Below are positions 6,300 to 12,959 of a DNA stretch of 21,178 nucleotides, piece by piece (the stretch's first letter is position 1; every line of letters starts with the position of its first letter). The notes beneath the pieces are model-generated. The model ran no database searches. It saw nothing but the letters and a program-made list of their open reading frames with translations, and was not told the origin of the DNA. The position numbers and the translations under genes were made by a program. This DNA comes from a virus, in IMG/VR virus record IMGVR_UViG_3300043137_000163, positions 1-21,178 of that record. One strand, given 5' to 3'.

Positions 6300-6310
6300 T
6301 ATGATACAAT
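6282..6310 (+). promoter_or_regulatory. Extended -10 promoter for the MazG-like gene
   Basis: TTTACT (6282-6287), a 17-base spacer, and TACAAT (6305-6310) preceded by TG at 6302-6303. The expected transcript start is about 6317, leaving a 13-base leader that includes AGGAG before the ATG at 6330. The -35 overlaps the right arm of the 32-base palindrome. Confidence 0.65.
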
Positions 6311-6329
6311 ATATCTTTAGGAGAAAATT

Positions 6330-6770
6330 ATGAGTAGTAAATGGGTAAGTGATATTTCAGATATGCATACAAAGTTTGGCGTAAACAAAGTTTTGCGTGA
6401 ACTTGATAAAGAAAAGCTTGAAGCATTCTTGAAGTTTCGTATTGACTTCTTACAAGAAGAACTTGATGAAATGCGTAAAGCGTTAGTTGATTATCAGGTT
6501 GGCGCTGTTGATGGTCTACAAGCGGCAGACGATACAGTTGATGCTTTGATTGATTTGTGTGTGGTTGCTATTGGTACACTAGATGCATTCGATGTTGATA
6601 CAGATGAGTCTTGGAATCGTGTTCATGATAAGAACATGCAAAAGGAAGTTGGTATTAAAGCCTCTCGTCCAAATCCATTAGGTTTGCCTGATTTGATTAA
6701 GCCAGAAGGTTGGACTGCACCAATGCATCACGACAACATTGGTTTGTTATCTAAAGTGTATGGCTGTTAA
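6330..6770 (+). CDS. MazG-like all-alpha NTP pyrophosphohydrolase
   Basis: The 146-aa protein has the helical MazG / phosphoribosyl-ATP pyrophosphohydrolase signature. QEELDEM supplies the E44-x-x-E47 pair, and ADDTVDALIDLC supplies D68-x-x-D71 plus D75, expected to bind Mg2+ for cleavage of a nucleoside triphosphate to the monophosphate and pyrophosphate. The tail W..VHDKNMQKE and SRPNPLGLPDLIKPEGW resembles phage homologues in cyanophages. The ATG follows AGGAG at a good distance. The substrate is not determinable. In a phage predicted to replace cytosine, dCTP removal (the role of T4 gp56, also an all-alpha pyrophosphatase) would be useful; this is inference only. Confidence 0.8.
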   Translation: MSSKWVSDISDMHTKFGVNKVLRELDKEKLEAFLKFRIDFLQEELDEMRKALVDYQVGAVDGLQAADDTVDALIDLCVVAIGTLDAFDVDTDESWNRVHDKNMQKEVGIKASRPNPLGLPDLIKPEGWTAPMHHDNIGLLSKVYGC

Positions 6771-7161
6771 TTTTCCAACATACACTGATGCTGTTGCTGC
6801 AAATCGCCCGCCAATAATGGGCGACATTAGAAAGCGTACTGACTATAATACATGGACAGATATCGTTGAAATTTTTAATGGTACCGATTGGCAAGACATG
6901 AAGGTGCAGGAAAGTGTGACTAAAACTACAAATGGTAATTTTAGTATAACCAGTATTCCAGCACCAGCAGGTAACTATGCAGCAGTATCAACGGCAGCGA
7001 CAACTATCAAAAATGATGTTGTAACTATGATCGAAAAGAACATCCGAGTTGCAGAAGTATATGACACTAAAACTCAGAAGCTTAAACGAGCAGAGTTACA
7101 ATTCCGTGAAGGCCCAGGTTCTGTTTGGGAACCAATCCAACGTGTGAAACTATACGAATGA
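6760..7161 (+). CDS. Hypothetical protein, 133 aa
   Basis: The ATG at 6760 lies within the last codons of the MazG-like gene; the open frame extends to 6739 but the homologous-looking start is MAVNFPTYTDAVAA. The segment DYNTWTDIVEIFNGTDWQDM resembles the short repeat of virion and tail-associated proteins that reads EIYDGTxW. The middle (about residues 55-85) is rich in Ala, Thr, Ser and Pro and probably flexible, followed by an Arg/Lys-rich helix (TKTQKLKRAELQF). A structural role would be out of place in this replication cluster, so it may be a remnant or a differently used motif. The function is unknown. Confidence 0.6.
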   Translation: MAVNFPTYTDAVAANRPPIMGDIRKRTDYNTWTDIVEIFNGTDWQDMKVQESVTKTTNGNFSITSIPAPAGNYAAVSTAATTIKNDVVTMIEKNIRVAEVYDTKTQKLKRAELQFREGPGSVWEPIQRVKLYE

Positions 7162-8150
7162 AATACTCTTTGACAGCCTTTGGTTCTATTTTCGATAATA
7201 AAACCCATAGGCAAATACATCATGATTCGTGGGAGTCTTTTGAAGCGATGCTATATAAGATGGCAGAGACTCCAGGATACAAACTAAAGAAGGGCGAGCG
7301 CAAAGCACCGAAAGGTCTTAAGGCGTCACCTCTAATTTCACCAGCAGTTTTCCCTGAAGGTAAGACTCGAGCTAACGATAATGTAACTGAGTGGGCAGGC
7401 TGGGCAGCACTTGATATTGATGATCACAAATTTGAAGGTGATCTTCAGAAAGAACTTCATGCTAAGTACGGCTCTTATTATTACGTTTGTTATTCTACTT
7501 CTAGTAGTACACTCGACCATCCAAAGTTTCGACTTGTATTCCCACTTAAAGTTTGTGTGCGAAAGGAGAACATCAAACAATTTTGGTACGCACTCAACAA
7601 GGAATTCGACGGACTCGGAGACGGGCAGACTAAGGACCTATCTAGAATGTATTATGTACCTGCTGTATATCCAGGTGCTAATAATTTTATTTTTACTAAC
7701 GCTGGTGATTTTGTTAATCCTAATGCTTTAATTGAAAAGCATCCAATGGTTGTTGTACAAAACAGTGTACAGACATTCATGGATAGATTACCATTGGAAG
7801 TTCAAAAGAAAGTTCTTAATCATCGCGAAGAACTTCTAAAAGGTAAAGCTAATTATGACTATGAATGGTCGTCATATTCTGATTGCCCATTCGTCAACAA
7901 GAAAATGATTAATGATTATCGAATGATCTCTGGGTCTGATGGCTCAGGCCGTTATTCAATGATCTATAAAATCATGACATCAATCGCATGTAATGCTATC
8001 AAGCGTAAGTATCCTATTAGCTCTTCACAAATTGCTGAGATGATTCGACAACTTGATAGAGACACTGCAAACATCTACTCAAAACGACCATTGAACACTG
8101 AGGCTGAACGCGCATTAGAATATGCATATAAGACAGTTGAGATCATTTAA
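7158..8150 (+). CDS. AEP-type primase-like protein
   Basis: The 330-aa protein shows the archaeo-eukaryotic primase / prim-pol pattern. Motif I is WAALDIDDHK with D86 and D88, motif II is YSTSSSTLDHPKFRLVFPL with S/H121 and R125, and a later block DLSRMYYVPAVYPGA contains the acid-plus-basic motif III region. The phrase SSxxxxHPKFRLVFPL is typical of plasmid and phage primase-like replication proteins. The C-terminal third (about 215-330) is helical and could be a primase C-terminal or helicase-interaction domain. The chosen ATG overlaps the previous stop as ATGA. T4 uses a DnaG-type primase, gp61, which is not in this window. Whether this protein replaces or supplements gp61 is unknown. Confidence 0.65.
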   Translation: MKYSLTAFGSIFDNKTHRQIHHDSWESFEAMLYKMAETPGYKLKKGERKAPKGLKASPLISPAVFPEGKTRANDNVTEWAGWAALDIDDHKFEGDLQKELHAKYGSYYYVCYSTSSSTLDHPKFRLVFPLKVCVRKENIKQFWYALNKEFDGLGDGQTKDLSRMYYVPAVYPGANNFIFTNAGDFVNPNALIEKHPMVVVQNSVQTFMDRLPLEVQKKVLNHREELLKGKANYDYEWSSYSDCPFVNKKMINDYRMISGSDGSGRYSMIYKIMTSIACNAIKRKYPISSSQIAEMIRQLDRDTANIYSKRPLNTEAERALEYAYKTVEII

Positions 8151-8182
8151 CCCTGTACTGCGGGTTAAAACTGTGATATAAT
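8149..8182 (+). promoter_or_regulatory. Promoter of the nuclease / DNA-modification operon
   Basis: TGTACT (8154-8159), a 17-base spacer, and TATAAT (8177-8182) with TG at 8174-8175. It shares 20 consecutive bases around the -10 with the gene 43 promoter. AACCC (8149-8153) pairs with GGGTT (8162-8166) over the -35, in the same place as the gene 43 hairpin but with a different stem sequence. The expected start is about 8189. Confidence 0.8.
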
Positions 8183-8210
8183 AGATCTATTCGTAACTAA
8201 CCAATACATC

Positions 8211-8657
8211 ATGAAATCTTGTGAACAACTTCAGCAACTTAATTCATTGCTGCTGAATTTAAACATTAATGAATTATGGTCTAATGCACAACATATTAGA
8301 ACTGTAAAATTGACTAAGAAATTTACAATTGAAGATATTGTAAATGATAGTAAATTATTTACTAAGTCGTATGGTGTTTATAAAGTAACTGTTGTTGGAT
8401 CTAAAGAAACTGCATACGTTGGAATGGCACTACGATCTAATGGCGCTCGTCGTGCTTATTCACATTTGTATTCTTTTATGAGTGGTCGTAAAACTGAATC
8501 AACTGGAAAGCATCTACGCAGTATTGTAGAGAATACTACTGATGGTGTTATTTTGACATTTGACTTTATCGATCTGACTAATACGCCATTGTTAATTTCA
8601 GCAATTGAGCAAAGATCAATTAAGCATTTTAAACCAATTATCAATTCACAAGTATGA
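8211..8657 (+). CDS. GIY-YIG family endonuclease
   Basis: The 148-aa protein has the GIY-YIG nuclease layout: YGVYKV (G55, V56, Y57), AYVGMA (Y69, V70, G71), the catalytic Arg region GARRAYSHL (R80/R81), E133 in the metal-binding helix, and KPIIN with N145. A roughly 50-residue N-terminal extension precedes the domain. T4 endonuclease II (DenA, 136 aa) has the same arrangement and cuts unmodified cytosine-containing DNA. That role would fit the adjacent hydroxymethylation genes, but free-standing homing endonucleases also use this fold. It is the first gene after the promoter and has no Shine-Dalgarno. Its stop overlaps the next start. Confidence 0.75.
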   Translation: MKSCEQLQQLNSLLLNLNINELWSNAQHIRTVKLTKKFTIEDIVNDSKLFTKSYGVYKVTVVGSKETAYVGMALRSNGARRAYSHLYSFMSGRKTESTGKHLRSIVENTTDGVILTFDFIDLTNTPLLISAIEQRSIKHFKPIINSQV

Positions 8658-9082
8658 CTAACCAAGAAATCTTAGGTGACTTAGGCGAGATCTTCTATCA
8701 ATCTCGCTTTGGCGGTACACTATCAAACTATAAGTATGATTCTGATAAAGATCTAGTGCATGATAATGGTGATGAAGTTGAAATTAAAACACAGTCGCGT
8801 CATCCCAATGGTTCATTTACTGTAAATGTAAAACATACAACTAACTTACGTAAATGCTTAAATGTCAAAAAACTAGTATTCATTGAATATAGTAATAGTG
8901 ATACTATTATTGTTCATGAATGTACTAACAGAAAATATTACACTACAACAACTCGTGATGGGCGAACAATGGCATGTTTTGACATTGAAGAAATGACAGT
9001 TGTTGATAAAGTAACATTGCCTAAGTTAGCAAAACTTATGCGATATCACTCTAGCTCTAAAACTTTAAAATGGATCGACTAA
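8654..9082 (+). CDS. PD-(D/E)XK nuclease-like protein
   Basis: The 142-aa protein shows the restriction-endonuclease-fold pattern: an N-terminal helix with E12 (LGDLGEIFYQSRF), then D33 in SDKDLVHD, and E43-I-K45 in EVEIKTQS. The spacing D-x9-E-x-K fits the family. The rest alternates strands and helices (KKLVFIEYSNSDTIIVHEC) without a recognised specificity domain. It overlaps the GIY-YIG gene as ATGA, and the two nucleases probably form one translational unit. Possible roles are host DNA breakdown or DNA repair. No methyl- or base-specific reader can be identified by eye. Confidence 0.65.
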   Translation: MTNQEILGDLGEIFYQSRFGGTLSNYKYDSDKDLVHDNGDEVEIKTQSRHPNGSFTVNVKHTTNLRKCLNVKKLVFIEYSNSDTIIVHECTNRKYYTTTTRDGRTMACFDIEEMTVVDKVTLPKLAKLMRYHSSSKTLKWID

Positions 9083-9397
9083 ATGAAATTTGATGAAGGC
9101 AAACCACAACTCGGTTTAATTCCACCAGAAGCACTGATTAAAATTGCTACAGTGCTTGGCTTTGGCGCTGCTAAGTATGGCGTCAACAATTGGCGTGATG
9201 ATGGTGGTAACTCCCCTTGGATTCGCACTTACTCTTCAATCCAACGCCATCTAACTGCTTGGCATGCTGGCGAAGATCTTGACCCTGAATCAGGTCAGTC
9301 ACATCTTGCTCATGCAACTACACAATTAATTATTCTCATGATCCACCAAATGGAACACCCTGAATGTGATGATCGCTATAAGAAGGAAGTAAAATGA
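9083..9397 (+). CDS. dATP/dGTP diphosphohydrolase-like protein (DUF5664 type)
   Basis: The 104-aa helical protein carries the signature KFDEGKPQLGLIPPEAL, FGAAKYGVNNWR, RHLTAWHAGEDLDPESG and HLAHATTQL. This matches the MazG-related family annotated as dATP/dGTP diphosphohydrolase, N-terminal, frequent in phages. Members are thought to hydrolyse dNTPs to shape the nucleotide pool. The ATG follows the previous stop directly, and AAGGA within its 3' end serves gene 42. Together with the MazG-like gene at 6330 it is a second candidate dNTP pyrophosphohydrolase. Which dNTP it attacks here is unknown; a dCTPase-like role is possible only as speculation. Confidence 0.75.
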   Translation: MKFDEGKPQLGLIPPEALIKIATVLGFGAAKYGVNNWRDDGGNSPWIRTYSSIQRHLTAWHAGEDLDPESGQSHLAHATTQLIILMIHQMEHPECDDRYKKEVK

Positions 9398-10065
9398 TTA
9401 GAAATTATGTAGACGATATTCGTCGTGAATTTATCCATAAGCTTGAAAATGAAAAGTTTGTAACTGATAAGGGTGGTCAAATGACTATCGAAATTATCAA
9501 TGCCTCTTTCATTGCTGATGAGAATTCTATCTTTGGTGTAGTCAATGAAGACTATGTTGCTCGTGAACTTGAATGGTATCGCTCATTGTCATTGTGTGTG
9601 AATGATATTCCCGGCGGTCCACCTGCAATCTGGAAACAAGTTGCTGATAAGTATGGACGCATCAATTCAAATTATGGTTGGTGTATCTACTCTGCAGATA
9701 ACGGTCATCAGTTCTCTAAAGTTGTAAATGAACTTGTTGCATCACCACTGTCTCGTCGTGCAACTATGATTTACATTCGTCCAACAATGCATGAAGATTA
9801 TTGCCGTGATGGTATGTCTGACTTCATGTGCACCTACTCAACTCAATATTATATTCGTGATGGTAAACTGCATGCATCAGTGTTCATGAGATCTAATGAT
9901 GCAGTATATGGTTATAAGAATGATTATGCATGGCAACATTATGTACATAAAGAAGTGCTTCAAGCAGTCAATGGTCGCAGCGGTACTGTATATGGTCTTG
10001 GTGATCTTCACTGGAATGCTGGTAGCTTACATGTCTATGAACGCCACTTTGATTTAATTGCTTGA
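9394..10065 (+). CDS. 42: dCMP hydroxymethylase, gp42-like
   Basis: The 223-aa protein is a thymidylate-synthase-fold enzyme very close to T4 gp42, which makes 5-hydroxymethyl-dCMP from dCMP and methylene-tetrahydrofolate. Shared blocks include ELEWYRSLSL, INSNYGW, DGMSDFMCT with catalytic C146, and RSNDAVYGYKNDYAWQ. In the last block D177 occupies the position of the conserved Asn of thymidylate synthases; an Asp there is the known switch to dCMP. It lacks about 22 residues found at the T4 C-terminus. AAGGA at 9383-9387 is a good ribosome binding site. Its product would need an hm-dCMP kinase (T4 gp1), not seen in this window. Confidence 0.95.
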   Translation: MIRNYVDDIRREFIHKLENEKFVTDKGGQMTIEIINASFIADENSIFGVVNEDYVARELEWYRSLSLCVNDIPGGPPAIWKQVADKYGRINSNYGWCIYSADNGHQFSKVVNELVASPLSRRATMIYIRPTMHEDYCRDGMSDFMCTYSTQYYIRDGKLHASVFMRSNDAVYGYKNDYAWQHYVHKEVLQAVNGRSGTVYGLGDLHWNAGSLHVYERHFDLIA

Positions 10066-10066
10066 T

Positions 10067-10513
10067 ATGAAAGAAACTAAGTGGGCTAATCGTTATATGT
10101 CTATGGCGAAAGAAGTTTCGTCATGGTCTAAAGACCCTAACACTAAGATTGGCGCAATCGCTGTAGGGTCTAAAGGTCAAATCTTGTCACAGGGATTTAA
10201 TGGTTTCCCACGTGGTATTTTTGATTTTGAAGATCGTCTAAACGATAGAGAAACAAAGTACAAATACGTAGTTCATGCTGAAATGAATGTCATATATAAT
10301 GCTACGTATTCTGGAATATCTTTAGACGGCGCTAAGCTTTTTGTTTATGGGTTACCTGTTTGTAGTGAATGCTGTAAAGGCGTCATTCAAGTGGGTATTA
10401 GTGAAGTCTATATCTCAGAAGAATGTTTAAATCTGCGACCACATTGGCATGAGTCATGGTTGCAATCTGCTGAGATGTTCAGCGAAGCAAATGTAAAGGT
10501 GTATGTAATATGA
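10067..10513 (+). CDS. cd: dCMP deaminase
   Basis: The 148-aa zinc enzyme converts dCMP to dUMP. The catalytic set is H70-A-E72 in VVHAEMNVIYNA and C99/C102 in PVCSECC; GFNGFPRG contributes to the substrate pocket, as in other dCMP deaminases. It is shorter than T4 Cd (193 aa) but of normal bacterial size. The reading frame is open from a TTG at 10058, but the ATG at 10067, one base after the gene 42 stop, is the natural start. It draws on the same dCMP pool as gp42, and its dUMP feeds ThyX encoded at 16535. The last codons contain AAAGGTG, the ribosome binding site for agt. Confidence 0.93.
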   Translation: MKETKWANRYMSMAKEVSSWSKDPNTKIGAIAVGSKGQILSQGFNGFPRGIFDFEDRLNDRETKYKYVVHAEMNVIYNATYSGISLDGAKLFVYGLPVCSECCKGVIQVGISEVYISEECLNLRPHWHESWLQSAEMFSEANVKVYVI

Positions 10514-11715
10514 AAATCGCAATCATTATGGGACGTGGCATTGAAGGATGTGGCGTAACTAAGTTTACTGTAGAGCAAACTAAATGGTTAGCAAAGAATG
10601 GATATGACTTCACAGTCTTTTCATCAAAAGACAAGTCGTGGACTCGTAAGAATGCTCATGATGTTTCTAATGTTATCCAATTGAAGTTGGCCAAAGCAGA
10701 CGAAGCACAAAAGATGATTGATGGCTGTAATGAAGCTGATGTAGTTATCATTAACAGTCTTCCATCTTTGTCACATCCAGAAGCAGCTATTGAGCAATTC
10801 AAGCGTGCTCTCAAGGAAATTAAAAAGCCAGTTGTATTGATTCAACATGATCACTCTTCATTGTCTATTAAGCGTAACGCTTGTATTGAAGAAGCTGTTA
10901 AGAAATCTGACATCTTGTTTGGTCACTCAGATACTAACGATTTTGCACGATATGTTACAGAGGTAACTGCATCTGGTCTTGATTCATTCATGGGTGGTGA
11001 TGATACTAGTAAGACTATTCTTAACTTCCAGCCAGGCATTGATTTTGCTTCAGTACGTTCTAAGTATTGGAAAGATATCGCTGAGCAAGATGAACTCCAC
11101 AATAAGTGGATTGGACGTACTACAAGTTGGAAAGGTTACAAACAAATGTTTGCATTCCACAATCAGTACTTACGTCCTAATGGTTATATTACTACCTTTG
11201 AAGGTATTGAAAAGTCACCAGCATATCTTGCTTTCCGTGAACTATCAGAGTTCCATGGCTTGATTGATAAAGATATTGCTACATCTTCAATTGCAATCAA
11301 TCAACCAGCATATGTGTTTGGACCGTATGTTAATGAGCAAATGCTTGAACGTATGTCAAAGGTTGCGTTTGGTTATCAACTCTCTTTGTTAGATGAGCGA
11401 TTCATCCAACGATCAATTGAATATACACATTGTGAACTTGCTGCAGTTGGTGTAGTACCAGTCTTCCGTAAAGCTTATGGCGAACGTTGTACTCATCGTG
11501 CTCAAGGTAAAAAGTTTATTGATTGTAAAGATACTGGAACGATTTGGCTTGATGATAACGATATGCAACCAGCCTTTGACGTACTAGATAAATTATCTAA
11601 AGACCGTGGAATGCGTAATGAGTATCGTGAAATGGCTTATGAATTCTATAAGTCACACCAAGATGCAGAACATACATTCAGTGAAATGATGACTCTTATT
11701 AAAGAAAGACTATGA
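10510..11715 (+). CDS. agt: DNA alpha-glucosyltransferase, T4 AGT homologue
   Basis: The 401-aa protein matches T4 AGT (400 aa) along its length. The N-terminal strand and loop are IIMGRGIEGCGVTKFT (T4 has a nearly identical segment). It also has IQHDHSSLSIKRN, NKWIGRTTSWKGYKQMF, LERMSKVAFGYQLS, YTHCELAAVGVVPVF and WLDDNDM. AGT is a GT-B enzyme that transfers glucose from UDP-glucose to 5-hydroxymethylcytosine in DNA, shielding it from host restriction. With gene 42 two genes upstream this predicts glucosylated hmC DNA. The start overlaps the cd stop as ATGA and the stop overlaps the MTase-like gene in the same way. The linkage (alpha) is inferred from homology; the sugar is not proven. Confidence 0.95.
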   Translation: MKIAIIMGRGIEGCGVTKFTVEQTKWLAKNGYDFTVFSSKDKSWTRKNAHDVSNVIQLKLAKADEAQKMIDGCNEADVVIINSLPSLSHPEAAIEQFKRALKEIKKPVVLIQHDHSSLSIKRNACIEEAVKKSDILFGHSDTNDFARYVTEVTASGLDSFMGGDDTSKTILNFQPGIDFASVRSKYWKDIAEQDELHNKWIGRTTSWKGYKQMFAFHNQYLRPNGYITTFEGIEKSPAYLAFRELSEFHGLIDKDIATSSIAINQPAYVFGPYVNEQMLERMSKVAFGYQLSLLDERFIQRSIEYTHCELAAVGVVPVFRKAYGERCTHRAQGKKFIDCKDTGTIWLDDNDMQPAFDVLDKLSKDRGMRNEYREMAYEFYKSHQDAEHTFSEMMTLIKERL

Positions 11716-12917
11716 CAATTAAACATGCAAGTATCGTCCCGTTAATTGGTGGACAAACCTTGGGACAAGAGAAAGCTATGGGAAGTCGGCCTGAATGGCT
11801 GGCTTCTTTTGAAGCCTTTGCCTCCAATGATTCACATGCAGTGAATCACTATAAAGACCTTCCATATTACGTTATGGATAAAGGTACACACTCTCCAAGT
11901 AAAGTAAATGTCATCTCGACGACTTGCCCATGCGCAGGTCTGTCGTCGTTATCTGCAGGTGCTTCTTCTGATGCTGCTGCAAATGATTGGATGTATAAGA
12001 CTGCTGAATTAGTTTTAGGTACATGGAAACCAGATGTGTTCTGGGGAGAGAATGCACCAGGGTTTGCTGGCAAGGTAGGCAAACCAGTCGTAGAGAAACT
12101 GCATGCAATTGCTAAAGAGCATGGTTATGTAATGTCAATCTATCGTACAAAATCTCAGCTTCATGGAATTCCACAAATTCGTGAACGTTCATTCTACTTT
12201 TTCTGGCGTGGTACTCGCGCACCAGTCTTCAACTTCTACAAGAAACCATGGACACGCATTGAAGACCTTATTGCCAATATGCCACAGAACTTAACTCAAC
12301 ATACTGTGACTAATGACAAAATTCCAACAAAGACTGATCCTTGGTATCGTTATGTGCTTGAGAAGATGGAAGGTGGAATCTCACATCGAGAGTTTTTCGA
12401 CAAGATTGAAAAGACTGATAACGCGATGGACTGGGTAGAACGTAACAATGTTTCGTATCTAGAAGTAGGTAAATGGATGGCAGAGAATAACTATCCAAAC
12501 ATTGAAGCACGTTGTAAACGTATTCATGAGAAGTTAGGTCGCGGTGAAAATATCATGCGCAGATTGACTACCATTCCAAAGAATTACATTGGTGCTTTCG
12601 TTGGTCACTATCCAACTATGCTAACTCATCCTTATGAAGACAGATACATAACTTATAGGGAAGCAATGACAATCATGGGATTGCCTCATGACTTCGAGTT
12701 GTTAAACCCTAAGGCAAACTTGAACCACATCTGTCAAAACGTGCCAGTAGGTACCGCTTCAGACATGGCGTTCGAGATTAAAGAATTCCTTGAAGGTCGC
12801 AGAGATACAGTCGATGCAACAGATAGAATTCTTTTACAATACAACCACAGTGAATCTCAGGACTTCAGAGATATGATTGAAGTTCCAAAAGCTTCACTAG
12901 ATGGTTTCTTCCTGTAA
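11712..12917 (+). CDS. C5-cytosine methyltransferase-like protein
   Basis: The 401-aa protein has the C5-MTase motif order. A divergent motif I is at the N-terminus (SIVPLIGGQTLG). Motif IV is TCPCAGLSSLS with the putative catalytic Cys in PC, motif VI is WGENAPGF (EN pair), motif VIII is GIPQIRER (QxRxR), and motif X-like is VPVGTASDMAF at the C-terminus. A target-recognition region would occupy roughly 170-330. It is translationally coupled to agt through ATGA. Canonical enzymes have PCQ and a FxGxG motif I, so this is a divergent subfamily. Activity on cytosine would be surprising if the phage replaces cytosine with hmC. No cognate restriction endonuclease gene adjoins it. Confidence 0.8.
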   Translation: MTIKHASIVPLIGGQTLGQEKAMGSRPEWLASFEAFASNDSHAVNHYKDLPYYVMDKGTHSPSKVNVISTTCPCAGLSSLSAGASSDAAANDWMYKTAELVLGTWKPDVFWGENAPGFAGKVGKPVVEKLHAIAKEHGYVMSIYRTKSQLHGIPQIRERSFYFFWRGTRAPVFNFYKKPWTRIEDLIANMPQNLTQHTVTNDKIPTKTDPWYRYVLEKMEGGISHREFFDKIEKTDNAMDWVERNNVSYLEVGKWMAENNYPNIEARCKRIHEKLGRGENIMRRLTTIPKNYIGAFVGHYPTMLTHPYEDRYITYREAMTIMGLPHDFELLNPKANLNHICQNVPVGTASDMAFEIKEFLEGRRDTVDATDRILLQYNHSESQDFRDMIEVPKASLDGFFL

Positions 12918-12924
12918 TAAAATG

Positions 12925-12933
12925 TGATATAAT
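12925..12933 (+). promoter_or_regulatory. Extended -10 promoter of uvsX
   Basis: TGTGATATAATAG repeats the extended -10 of the gene 43 and 8149 promoters (TG at 12925-12926, TATAAT at 12928-12933). The -35 at 17 bases is a poor TTTCTT. CCTGTA is present but eight bases closer than in the other promoters. The expected start is about 12940, seven bases before GGAG. Confidence 0.6.
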
Positions 12934-12959
12934 AGTTCAATACTTTGGAGAATATAAAG

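Noticed and set aside
8211-8657. Seg-type homing endonuclease
   Set aside because: Not excluded, but the coupled second nuclease, operon-leading position and DenA-like size make a host-DNA role more likely. Only a profile search could decide.
11712-12917. Classic restriction-modification system
   Set aside because: The MTase-like gene has no adjacent partner endonuclease. The nearby nucleases are closer to a T4-style host-DNA degradation role and lie five genes upstream in the operon.
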